Shown: one piece after another, positions 1 to 6,340 of the stretch
How the letters are laid out: each line of letters begins with the position of its first letter
Numbering within the stretch: position 1 is the stretch's first letter
Source of the DNA: JAUQQI01 sp040289115
GTDB taxonomy: Bacteria; Chloroflexota; Dehalococcoidia; JAUQQI01
Assembly (NCBI GenBank): GCA_040289115.1
Contig: PSKS01000060.1
Coordinates: 1-14,770 of the forward strand
DNA: 14,770 nucleotides
Direction of reading: 5' to 3'
The notes under the pieces: generated by a model
The model's input: only the letters and a program-made list of their open reading frames with translations
Databases searched by the model: none
Told to the model about the DNA's origin: nothing
Made by a program: the position numbers and the translations under genes

Positions 1-137
1 AGAGTCCTAAGATCCAGCCGGGGCAGTCGGCCACGGTCAGGTTCACCCCCCAGCGCAGCGGCACTTTTAAGATCGGGTGCATCGAGCCCGGCCACGCCGA
101 GGCCGGGATGGTTGGCCAGCTGACAGTTCAGGACTAG
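1..137 (+). CDS. Cupredoxin (blue copper protein), C-terminal fragment
   Basis: The frame beginning at base 3 is open from the window edge and gives 44 residues before a TAG at 135-137. It reads as the last two strands of a cupredoxin: a PGQSATVRFTP strand, a GTFKIGC strand, then Cys-Ile-Glu-Pro-Gly-His-Ala-Glu-Ala-Gly-Met followed by VGQLTVQD. Cys, His and Met at fragment positions 26, 31 and 36 are the three C-terminal ligands of a type-1 copper site; the fourth ligand, an upstream His, lies outside the window. The Cys-x4-His-x4-Met spacing is that of auracyanin, rusticyanin and sulfocyanin rather than plastocyanin. Such proteins carry single electrons outside the cytoplasmic membrane, or form domains of larger oxidases. 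Whether this is a small carrier or the tail of a larger protein cannot be seen. It converges with thiD. Confidence 0.85.
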   Translation, partial: SPKIQPGQSATVRFTPQRSGTFKIGCIEPGHAEAGMVGQLTVQD

Positions 138-182
138 CCGGGGCCAGCTCTCCGCCCAAAAGGACCCGGGGTAGGGCCCTGT

Positions 183-204
183 GCCCCGATGGGACCGTCG
201 GGGC
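183..204. terminator. Hairpin between convergent genes, possible bidirectional terminator
   Basis: A perfect 7-bp stem GCCCCGA/TCGGGGC (183-189 with 198-204) encloses an 8-nt loop, in the 91-nt gap between the cupredoxin stop and the thiD stop. Placement between convergent genes suits a shared terminator. Neither strand has a good T-run after the stem, so it may act with Rho or not at all. Confidence 0.35.
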
Positions 205-228
205 GTTGGACAAATTTGGGGCCACCCC

Positions 229-1041
229 TTAAGGGTGACGGATGGTCCCGGTCCAAAACTGGTAAAAGTGGTTTACCGGGCCTTTCCCGCGGCCCAGGGG
301 AAAGGCGTGGCGCAGGGCTCCGGTCAGATACTCCTTAGCCCGGGCCACGGCCTCGGGCACAGGGTAGCCGGCCGCCAGACCGGCGGCGATGGCCGAGGCA
401 AAGGTGCAGCCGGTGCCGTGGGTGGAGGTAGTCTGAATTCGGGGGCCGTGGAACTCCCGAAACTCCCGCCCGTCGTATAAAACGTCGATGGCCGGCCCCT
501 CCCCGTGGCCGCCCTTCACCACCACGTACTGGGGACCCAGGGCCCGGATCCTTTCGGCCGCCCGACGCATCCCTTCCAGGCCCTCCACTTTCTCACCCAG
601 CAGGGCCTCGGCCTCCGGAATATTCGGGGTTACCACCGTGGCCAGGGGAAAGAGCAGCTCCCGCAGGACCGCGACCGCATCCGGCCGAAGCAGGGGGTCG
701 CCGCTTTTGGCCACCATCACTGGGTCGACCACTATGTTCTGCAGCCCGTACTCCCGGAATTTGTCGGCGACCACCCGGATGATCTCGGCGTTGGCCAGCA
801 TCCCCGTCTTGACGGCGTCGGTGCCGATATCCGTCAGGATGGCGTCGATCTGGGCGGCCACCATCTCCGGCGGAAGCTCGTGGACGGCGGTGACCCGCAG
901 GGTATTTTGGGCCGTGATGGCGGTGATGGCGGTGGTGGCATAGGCCCCGAGGGCCGAGATAGTCTTTAAGTCGGCCTGGATACCAGCTCCGGCCCCCGAA
1001 TCGGAACCGGCGACCACCAGAACACGCGGCGGAGTCCGCAT
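229..1041 (-). CDS. thiD: Hydroxymethylpyrimidine/phosphomethylpyrimidine kinase
   Basis: ThiD phosphorylates the pyrimidine moiety of thiamine (HMP to HMP-P to HMP-PP) in the cytoplasm before coupling to the thiazole by ThiE. The 270-residue product has the ribokinase-like fold signatures: AGSDSGAGAGIQADLKT at about 11-27, VVDPVMVAKSG at 104-114, VVTPNIPEAEALLG at 136-149, VVVKGGHG at 173-180, and the anion-hole/catalytic GTGCTF at 209-214 with Cys212. Length matches the family (260-280). I chose ATG at 1041 because AAGGAGG lies 6 nt upstream (1048-1054); an upstream in-frame start at 1077 would add a basic extension absent from the family and would bury the ribosome-binding site. A TPP riboswitch lies directly upstream, so thiamine pyrophosphate should repress it. 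No other thi gene follows; the next gene converges. Confidence 0.97.
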   Translation of the reverse strand: MRTPPRVLVVAGSDSGAGAGIQADLKTISALGAYATTAITAITAQNTLRVTAVHELPPEMVAAQIDAILTDIGTDAVKTGMLANAEIIRVVADKFREYGLQNIVVDPVMVAKSGDPLLRPDAVAVLRELLFPLATVVTPNIPEAEALLGEKVEGLEGMRRAAERIRALGPQYVVVKGGHGEGPAIDVLYDGREFREFHGPRIQTTSTHGTGCTFASAIAAGLAAGYPVPEAVARAKEYLTGALRHAFPLGRGKGPVNHFYQFWTGTIRHP

Positions 1042-1064
1042 CTTCACCCTCCTTCTAAAGACTT

Positions 1065-1098
1065 GGCGCCGAAACACCGGGATTCGGCGTTCGGCGCC
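1065..1098 (-). promoter_or_regulatory. Expression-platform hairpin of the TPP riboswitch
   Basis: Between the aptamer and the thiD ribosome-binding site a perfect 9-bp stem GGCGCCGAA/TTCGGCGCC (1090-1098 with 1065-1073) encloses a 16-nt loop. On the minus strand it is followed by AAGTCTTT, a weak T-rich tract. It ends about 10 nt before the AAGGAGG box and does not include it, so transcription termination fits better than direct sequestration of the ribosome-binding site. The switching mechanism is inferred from position. Confidence 0.5.
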
Positions 1099-1107
1099 CA
1101 GCTGCGT

Positions 1108-1231
1108 GCTTGCGCCCTTCCTACGCCGGCATTACCCGGTTCAGGTTCGGCGGTCGGCGGTGGCCGCCCCGGTCAGGGGCCCTAACCGCCCTCTCAGCCC
1201 GGTTTGAGCCCCGGGCTCCCGCGGCGAAGCC
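1108..1231 (-). promoter_or_regulatory. TPP riboswitch (THI element)
   Basis: Read on the minus strand, this segment contains the conserved cores of the TPP aptamer in order: GGGAGCCC, then GGGCTGAGA (CTGAGA at 1197-1192), a variable GC-rich P3-type arm, GAACCTGA (1148-1141), and GGGTAATGCCGGCGTAGGAA (about 1138-1119). The closing P1 helix is visible as GCTTCGCC (1230-1223) pairing with GGCG-C-AAGC (1116-1108), with one bulged C. The aptamer binds thiamine pyrophosphate and, in bacteria, turns expression off when the ligand is abundant. Its target is thiD, 66 nt downstream. Its 5' end is only about 10 nt after the stop codon of the PfpI-like gene. Confidence 0.96.
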
Positions 1232-1240
1232 GAAAGGTCC

Positions 1241-1786
1241 TTAGTCGGCTTTAACCGGCTCCCGGGCCCCGACCAGGGCGGCGATAATCTCCCGCATGAA
1301 GGCCGGCAGGTCGGCGGGGAACCGGGAGGTTATGATGTTGCCGTCCCGGACGACCTCCTTGTCGACGTAATTGGCGCCGGCGTTAATCAGGTCGTCCTTA
1401 ATGGAGAAGAAGCCGGTAACGGTGCGACCTCGGAGGACCCCAGCCGAGGCCAGCATCCAGCCGGCGTGGCAGATGGCCGCCACCACCTTGCCCTGCTCCA
1501 CGGCCTCCCGCACCAGCTTCACCATGGCCGGGTGGCGACGCATGTGGTCCGGCGCATACCCGCCTGGGATGACGACGGCGTCGAACTCGGCGGCGCTGAC
1601 CTTATCGGCCGAAGTGTCGGCCTTGGCCGGGTAGCCGTGCTTGCTCTGGTAGGTCTCGGCACCAGAGCCCACCACGACCACCTCCGCCCCGGCCTCCTTC
1701 AGGCGGTAATATGGGTACCAAAACTCCAGGTCCTCGTAGATGTTCTCCACCAGAAGGGCAACCCGCTTACCCCGAAGCTCGGACAT
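1241..1786 (-). CDS. DJ-1/PfpI family protein (PfpI/YhbO-like)
   Basis: This is a 181-residue cytoplasmic protein of the class I glutamine-amidotransferase-like superfamily. The nucleophile elbow AAICHAGWML places Cys106-His107, and Glu18/Glu21 in YEDLEFWYPYYRL are the usual acidic partners. VIPGGYAPDHMR (72-83), the SIKDDLINAGANYVDKEVV block (128-146) and ITSRFPADLPAFMREI are typical of the PfpI/YhbO subgroup, variously described as intracellular peptidases, chaperones or deglycases; which activity applies cannot be told. The family usually has HGPQLL after the Cys; here it is HAGWML. ATG at 1786 is preferred because GGAGGTG sits about 7 nt upstream; the longer GTG start at 1828 overlaps a likely -10 element. 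It follows the CcdA-like gene by 51 nt. Confidence 0.93.
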   Translation of the reverse strand: MSELRGKRVALLVENIYEDLEFWYPYYRLKEAGAEVVVVGSGAETYQSKHGYPAKADTSADKVSAAEFDAVVIPGGYAPDHMRRHPAMVKLVREAVEQGKVVAAICHAGWMLASAGVLRGRTVTGFFSIKDDLINAGANYVDKEVVRDGNIITSRFPADLPAFMREIIAALVGAREPVKAD

Positions 1787-1818
1787 CCTGACACCTCCTC
1801 TCGATAAAATCCCCCAAT

Positions 1819-1827
1819 ATTCTAGCA
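1819..1827 (-). promoter_or_regulatory. Extended -10 promoter element before the PfpI-like gene
   Basis: On the minus strand the gap after the CcdA-like gene contains TGCTAGAAT: an extended -10 (TGn) joined to TAGAAT, five of six matches to TATAAT. A start of transcription near 1812 would give a leader of about 25 nt with the GGAGG box inside it. No convincing -35 hexamer is seen. The gene may also be read from the upstream CcdA-like gene. Confidence 0.4.
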
Positions 1828-1837
1828 CCGAGACCGC

Positions 1838-2674
1838 CTAGCGGAGCAGGCCGAGGGCCACCAGCCAGTATTTAATCAAAAAGACTCCGGCCCCGATGAG
1901 CAGGGCGGCCGCCACCGAATGCACGTAAGGCACCACCGCCCGGATGAAGCGGGCCACGACGGCGTGAAAAAGGGAGGTGGCCACGATCACCACGCTGAGC
2001 ACCAGACCCATCCCCAGACCGTAGGCCAGAAACCGGGCTGCCGCCTCGGTAAGGCTGCCGGCCGCAAGGGCCGACCCGACCACCACCAGGAAGACCGGCA
2101 GGGTGCAGGCCAGGGACGCCACCGCATAGCCCACCCCAAACAGGAAGGGCGATAGCAGGCCGCCCCCCAGGGATCCGTATCCGGCGGCCCGACCAACGGC
2201 CGCAATGCCGAACCCCGCCCCCCGCAGGGCAAGCCAACTTCCCAGGACCGTAAAGATGAGGCCGATAACTACCCCGGCCACCGGGAAAAGGTCGACCAGC
2301 ATACGGCCCCCGGCTCCAAGGATGAGGCCCACCCCGGTGAACAACACAATAAAACCGGCCGCCGTCAGCAGGCTCAGAAGCAGCGCCCGGCCGACCCGGC
2401 CGGCCGCCGTCTTTGCCCCACTCTGCCCCAGGTAATAGGTCACCAGGGCGGGCAGAAGCACAATCCCGCAGGGGTTGACGGCGGCCACCATCCCGGCCCC
2501 AAAGGCGTAGCCGAAGGCGAGCATGGAGACAACCCCGGCCAAGTTCCCCTGAACGGCATAGATGGACTCGGTCGCACCCCCGAGCAGGAGGCCGAAACCA
2601 ACCCCCGCCAGGACGACGAGCACCCGGCCCGGGTGGATGCGGTAACGTTCGGCCGTAGCTTCCGGAAGGGACAT
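1838..2674 (-). CDS. CcdA/DsbD-like thiol-disulfide transmembrane protein
   Basis: A 278-residue polytopic membrane protein with about six to seven hydrophobic segments. CcdA proteins pass reducing equivalents from cytoplasmic thioredoxin across the membrane to extracytoplasmic thioredoxin-like partners (ResA, CcmG), keeping the apocytochrome CXXCH cysteines reduced for haem attachment. The two membrane-embedded redox cysteines are visible: Cys69 in AAVNPCGIVLLP and Cys190 in VASLACTLPVFL, each in the expected Pro-containing context of the two halves of the inverted repeat. The start is ATG at 2674; only a poor ribosome-binding site is seen. It is divergent from the beta-helix gene. Its proximity to a ccm operon supports a cytochrome role, but the operon itself is about 2.8 kb away across an opposite-strand gene. 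A general disulfide-reduction role is the alternative. Confidence 0.88.
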   Translation of the reverse strand: MSLPEATAERYRIHPGRVLVVLAGVGFGLLLGGATESIYAVQGNLAGVVSMLAFGYAFGAGMVAAVNPCGIVLLPALVTYYLGQSGAKTAAGRVGRALLLSLLTAAGFIVLFTGVGLILGAGGRMLVDLFPVAGVVIGLIFTVLGSWLALRGAGFGIAAVGRAAGYGSLGGGLLSPFLFGVGYAVASLACTLPVFLVVVGSALAAGSLTEAAARFLAYGLGMGLVLSVVIVATSLFHAVVARFIRAVVPYVHSVAAALLIGAGVFLIKYWLVALGLLR

Positions 2675-2713
2675 AGGCCCAACCCAAGTTTACAACAAAC
2701 GTGGATAAGTGGG

Positions 2714-2742
2714 CTGAACGTCCGGATGCCACCGGGTACAAT
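2714..2742 (+). promoter_or_regulatory. Possible promoter of the beta-helix gene
   Basis: CTGAAC (2714-2719) and TACAAT (2737-2742) are separated by 17 nt, a fair sigma-70-like pair (three of six and five of six matches). TACAAT also forms the loop of a small CCGGG/CCCGG inverted repeat. Transcription from about 2749 would exclude the upstream GTG at 2701 as a start and place a GGAG box and GTG (2806) in the leader. Confidence 0.35.
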
Positions 2743-2805
2743 CCCGGGGAAGTAGGCCTTGCTGGGATCCTCGATTTTCGATTCTGCCGGAGCGGAGCCG
2801 AACGG

Positions 2806-5463
2806 GTGGACTTTTTAACTTCCCGACCCGACCCAAGGCCGGGTCGGCGGTTCCTGAGGGCTTCTCTGGCCCGCGGCGCACAGCCGTGTGCCCCTACCCC
2901 CTTGCCAACTGGCACCGCCCTTCCCGGGCCAAAGCCTGAAATACCCTGGGGCCTTTTACTGGTCCTAATGGCGTTTTTAGGCACCGGCACGGTCCTTTTC
3001 TCCCCGGCGGTCAGGGCCCAGACCGTGCACTACGTTGGGCCCGGGGGAAACTGCGACAACCTTCAGCCCTGCTATGCCACCATCCAAGACGCTGTTAACG
3101 CCGCCAGCCCCGGCGACACCATCCGGATCCTCCCCGGAGGGGTTTACAACCAGGTTAACAACCTGGGCGGTACTTCTCAGGTGGTCTATATTACCAAATC
3201 CCTGACCCTGGAGGGCCACCCCTCGGGAACCCCCACCATTGCCCCCGAGTCGCCGGCCCGGGGAGTCTTCATAGCCGGGGCCACCGTGACCCTGCGCAAC
3301 CTTAAAATCGCCCTCGGGGATGCCGGCCGGCTCGGGGGGCAGGGGGGTGGCCTCTACGCGAGAAATGCTCAGCTCACCATCGAGGACTGCGAGTTTGCCT
3401 CCAATCGGGGAAACGGAGCTGGTCAGGGTCAGGGTGGGGGAGCATTTATCACAAACTCCACCGTGACCATCAGGGGAGCGAAGTTCTTAAGCAACCTGGG
3501 CGGAGTGGCCGGGGACGGGGGCGGCCTCTACCTGGCCAACTCGACGGCGACCATTGGGGCCTCAACCCGCAGTTCGACTATCTTCCAGAACAATCGGGCC
3601 GCCGGGGGCGATTCGGGCCGAGGCGGGGCGATCTTTGTAAGCGGCGGGTCCCTTACCGTGGACAATACCGAAATCCGAACCAACATCGCCAGCGAGGGCT
3701 CCAGTGGGCAGGGTGGAGGCCTCTACGCCGAAGCCGCCGGCGTTACCGTCGGCTCGGGGACCCTCTTCGCCGGAAACACTGCCGGCCAGGCCGCCGGGGG
3801 CGACGGGGGCGGGGCCTTCATTTCAAGGGGCCAAGTGAACATCGGCCCGGCGGTCTTTCAGGACAACGTGGCGGCCGTTGGGCCTGGTCGGGGCGGGGGC
3901 CTCTACCTGGCCAGTGTTTCCGGGTCCGTCTCGGGCACCAGGTTTAGGGCGAACCTAGCCAGCCTTTCCGACCAGGGCCGGGGTGGGGGCGTCTACGCCG
4001 ACGGCGGGTCGGTTACCCTGTCTGGGACCGTCTTCACCGGCAATATCGGCAGCCGGTTCGGGTTTGCCGGCTACGGTGGGGCCCTCTTTCTGACTGGGGT
4101 CGGGGTCACAGTAAGCGGGGGCAGCTTTACCGGCAATTTCGCCGCCCGGGGTGGGTCCGGCTACGGCGGGGCTATCGCCGCCCAGGGCGCGGCCGCCCGG
4201 CTCACCGGAGTCGAGGTCAGGTTAAACAAGGCCACCGACGCCCCGAACGCCACCGGCCAGGGGGGCGGCCTCTGGGCCTCTGGGTCGAGTCTTACCATCC
4301 TCCAGGCGACGGTGGCCCAAAACACCGCCAGCGTCTGGGGAATCGGCACCGGCGGCGGGCTGGCCTTCACCGACGGAAGCGACGGCTTCGTCTCGGCCAG
4401 CACGGTGGGCGGGAGCGGCGTCGACGGCAACGTTGCCTCGGCCGCCCCGGATCAGGCCGGCCTGGGCGGGGGCTTCTGGCTCAACTCCAGCTCCACCAAG
4501 GTCGTCGGCAATTTGGTCAGCAATAACCTGGCGGCAAGCCAGGCCGGCGGCGTCGGCTACGGCGGGGGCATCTACCTTACCAGGAGCCCGGCCGAAATCA
4601 GGCAGAACACCATCACCGGTAACAACGCCTCCCCGGGGGTGGGGCAGGGCGGCGGAATCTTCGCCGTCGACAGCCCGGCCCTGATCGAGGCCAACCTGCT
4701 CCAGACCAACTTTGCCAGCCAGGGGGGCGGTTTCGTGCTGACTACTGAAACCCTCGTTGGCCAGGGCCTTCGGACCTTTCAGGCCGCCGGGGGCGTTCGG
4801 CTCCTGCGCAACCGCATTTTGGGCAACCAGGCTTCGGGGTCTGGGGGTATGGCGGCTATCGGGGGCGGGGGGATCATCAGCCGGACTTCGGATTTTAGGC
4901 TCGTGAACAACGTGCTTGCCCAAAATACCGTCGCCGCCGGGGGAAATGGCATCGCCCTCTGGTTCGGTGGAACTTCGGCAGTGCCCGCCTCGGGCAGTAT
5001 TTACTTCAACACCCTGGCCGACCACCGGCCCCCGACCGGGACCACCCTACCCGGGGTGGTCTTCCTTTCCGACTACGCCCAGGGCCTGAATTTCGTCAAC
5101 AACATCTGGTCGGAGCGGGCCGGTTTTGAGGGAAGTTACGGGGTTGTCGCTAACGGGGTCGGGACCCAGGCCAGCCTGAACTACACCCTTTGGAACGGGT
5201 TCTCCGGCCGGCGCACCTCCGGTTCGAGCATCACCACAGCCAACGACTTTACGGGGGACCCGAAGTTTGTAAACCCCGGCGGCTTCGACTACCACATTCA
5301 GTCCGATTCGGCCGCCGTCAACAAGGGCGTCGACGTCGGGGTAGCCAACGATATCGACGGTGACCCCAGGCCCTGGGGCGAGGGGTTCGACCTGGGGGCC
5401 GACGAGTTTATTCAGGTGGCGGCCCGCCTCTTTCTGCCCATCATCCGGAACGGCGCCCCTTAG
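2806..5463 (+). CDS. Exported right-handed beta-helix protein with Gly-rich repeats (Pmp/choice-of-anchor-Q type)
   Basis: A large exported protein, 885 residues from the chosen GTG (GGAG 8 nt upstream). The frame stays open to 2701 and the true start is uncertain; TTG 2902 and ATG 2968 are alternatives. A hydrophobic stretch (about 47-69) followed by SPAVRAQ reads as a signal sequence. The mature part opens with HYVGPGGNC and a YATIQDAVNAASPGDTIRI strand, the usual entry of pectate-lyase-like helices, then has about 17 repeats built around G-x-GGG-[LAIV]-[YF] plus F-x-x-N motifs, spaced 29-32 residues, resembling chlamydial Pmp repeats. It closes with a DIDGDPRP...DLGADEF segment as in choice-of-anchor-Q proteins, then RLFLPIIRNGAP, a Chloroflexota-like C-terminal tail. 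Likely a surface or extracellular adhesin or polysaccharide-interacting protein; no catalytic residues are recognisable. Confidence 0.85.
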   Translation: MDFLTSRPDPRPGRRFLRASLARGAQPCAPTPLPTGTALPGPKPEIPWGLLLVLMAFLGTGTVLFSPAVRAQTVHYVGPGGNCDNLQPCYATIQDAVNAASPGDTIRILPGGVYNQVNNLGGTSQVVYITKSLTLEGHPSGTPTIAPESPARGVFIAGATVTLRNLKIALGDAGRLGGQGGGLYARNAQLTIEDCEFASNRGNGAGQGQGGGAFITNSTVTIRGAKFLSNLGGVAGDGGGLYLANSTATIGASTRSSTIFQNNRAAGGDSGRGGAIFVSGGSLTVDNTEIRTNIASEGSSGQGGGLYAEAAGVTVGSGTLFAGNTAGQAAGGDGGGAFISRGQVNIGPAVFQDNVAAVGPGRGGGLYLASVSGSVSGTRFRANLASLSDQGRGGGVYADGGSVTLSGTVFTGNIGSRFGFAGYGGALFLTGVGVTVSGGSFTGNFAARGGSGYGGAIAAQGAAARLTGVEVRLNKATDAPNATGQGGGLWASGSSLTILQATVAQNTASVWGIGTGGGLAFTDGSDGFVSASTVGGSGVDGNVASAAPDQAGLGGGFWLNSSSTKVVGNLVSNNLAASQAGGVGYGGGIYLTRSPAEIRQNTITGNNASPGVGQGGGIFAVDSPALIEANLLQTNFASQGGGFVLTTETLVGQGLRTFQAAGGVRLLRNRILGNQASGSGGMAAIGGGGIISRTSDFRLVNNVLAQNTVAAGGNGIALWFGGTSAVPASGSIYFNTLADHRPPTGTTLPGVVFLSDYAQGLNFVNNIWSERAGFEGSYGVVANGVGTQASLNYTLWNGFSGRRTSGSSITTANDFTGDPKFVNPGGFDYHIQSDSAAVNKGVDVGVANDIDGDPRPWGEGFDLGADEFIQVAARLFLPIIRNGAP
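3331..4870 (+). repeat. Tandem degenerate coding repeats, about 90 nt, 17 copies
   Basis: Gly-rich cores encoding G-x-GGG-[LAIV]-[YFW] recur near 3331, 3424, 3511, 3620, 3707, 3799, 3886, 3976, 4070, 4160, 4255, 4345, 4459, 4555, 4645, 4717 and 4858. Most intervals are 87-96 nt; longer ones (109, 114, 141) suggest insertions. A 16-nt identical segment occurs at 3523-3538 and 3898-3913. The units are in frame and diverged, so this is protein repeat structure, not CRISPR. Confidence 0.85.
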
Positions 5464-5630
5464 CCTTCGGGTTCGGCCGTCGGATGGCGGGCCTGTTCGG
5501 CGAGGGACCGCAGGGCCTTAACCTCCCGTCGCAGCTCCCGAACGGCCCGGCCCAGGTAAAGCAGATACCCAAAGCTCAGGAGCCACAGGACCGTATAGCC
5601 GGCAAATAGATAAACGGTGTTATCGGTCAT
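5460..5630 (-). CDS. ccmD: CcmD-like small haem exporter subunit
   Basis: A short frame encodes 56 residues beginning MTDNTVYLFAGYTVLW: one transmembrane helix at about 8-26 followed by a charged cytoplasmic tail (RELRREVKALRSLAEQ) likely to be helical. This is the CcmD plan: a tiny single-pass protein that stabilises the CcmABC complex and helps release haem-loaded CcmE. Length and position right after ccmC are both typical. Its ATG overlaps the ccmC TGA in an ATGA junction, implying translational coupling. Its TAA (5462-5460) overlaps the TAG of the convergent beta-helix gene (5461-5463), so there is no intergenic space between the two. CcmD is poorly conserved in sequence, so the call rests on size, topology and place. 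Confidence 0.85.
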   Translation of the reverse strand: MTDNTVYLFAGYTVLWLLSFGYLLYLGRAVRELRREVKALRSLAEQARHPTAEPEG

Positions 5631-6319
5631 TCGGCCAGCCTCTGCCGGATGAGCTGAAGGTCATCCCGCACCTCTTCTACCATCACCCGGTGAATCAGCA
5701 GGTAGACATACAGCAGGGTCATAGCGACCAAGCCCAGAAAGAGGGCTGCCAGCATCGGCGGCTCCAAGGCGGGGCCGCCGGCCCGCACCACCACCGGCTC
5801 GGGGTGGAGGGTGCGCCACCAGACCACCGACATGTGGATGATGGGCACATCGACAAACCCGATGATCCCTAAAATGGCCGCGTAGCGGGCCGCCCGGTTG
5901 GGGTCCGAAACGTAGGACCTTAACGCCAGGTATGCCAGGTAGATGAACCAGAGGATGAGCGTCGTGGTCAGGCGGGCATCCCAGGTCCACCAGGTTCCCC
6001 AGATGGGCCGGGCCCAGATGGAGCCGGTAATGATGGTAAGGGTGGCGAACGCGACCCCAACCTCGGCCGAGGCCCGGCCCAGCCGGTCCCAGAAGGCCGA
6101 GCGCCGCCATAAGTAGGCGATGCTGGCGACGAATACCACGAAGAAGGCCAGGTAGGCCACCCAGGCTGAGGGGACGTGGAAATAAAAGATGCGCTGAACC
6201 GGCCCCTGAATCCGCTCCGTGGGCGCATAAACCAGGGCCCCGTATAGGGCGGCAATGAGGCTGAGGCCCGTAACGATACCGAGCAGGTCAAGCCATTCAA
6301 GCTTTCCCTTTGACACCAT
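5627..6319 (-). CDS. ccmC: Cytochrome c maturation protein CcmC (haem handling)
   Basis: CcmC is the six-helix membrane protein that binds haem at the outer face and hands it to CcmE. The 230-residue product has the tryptophan-rich WWD signature at about 102-126 (WARPIWGTWWTWDARLT) and flanking haem-ligand histidines: His48 in YFHVPSAW, and His162 in PIIHMSVVWWRTLH (with His172 also nearby). The length is close to that of E. coli CcmC (245). ATG at 6319 is preceded by AAGGGGGAT about 10 nt upstream. It follows ccmB by 21 nt and is coupled to ccmD through an ATGA overlap. CcsA-type proteins share the WWD motif, but the small size and the neighbouring ccmA, ccmB, ccmE and ccmF make CcmC secure. 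Confidence 0.96.
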   Translation of the reverse strand: MVSKGKLEWLDLLGIVTGLSLIAALYGALVYAPTERIQGPVQRIFYFHVPSAWVAYLAFFVVFVASIAYLWRRSAFWDRLGRASAEVGVAFATLTIITGSIWARPIWGTWWTWDARLTTTLILWFIYLAYLALRSYVSDPNRAARYAAILGIIGFVDVPIIHMSVVWWRTLHPEPVVVRAGGPALEPPMLAALFLGLVAMTLLYVYLLIHRVMVEEVRDDLQLIRQRLAE

Positions 6320-6340
6320 CGGAGGCCATCCCCCTTACAG

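Noticed and set aside
2701..2805. GTG at 2701 as the start of the beta-helix protein
   Set aside because: It lies upstream of the likely promoter hexamers, has no ribosome-binding site, and the added residues are not signal-peptide-like.
2828..2847. CCGACCC/GGGTCGG hairpin as a terminator or riboswitch
   Set aside because: A 7-bp stem with a 6-nt loop and no T-run on either strand; it lies within or just before the start of the beta-helix frame and could be chance in GC-rich DNA.
1872..2990. Long minus-strand frame of 372 codons over the ccdA region
   Set aside because: It overlaps the well-supported CcdA-like gene in another frame, is rich in Arg/Gly/Pro as expected of GC-rich shadow frames, and has no recognisable domain.
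3331..4870. Regular 90-nt spacing taken as a CRISPR-like or satellite array
   Set aside because: Units are diverged, in frame and encode one protein repeat; there are no identical repeats with unique spacers.
4222..5025. Minus-strand frame of 267 codons inside the beta-helix gene
   Set aside because: Antisense shadow of the Gly-rich repeats; low-complexity composition and no domain signature.
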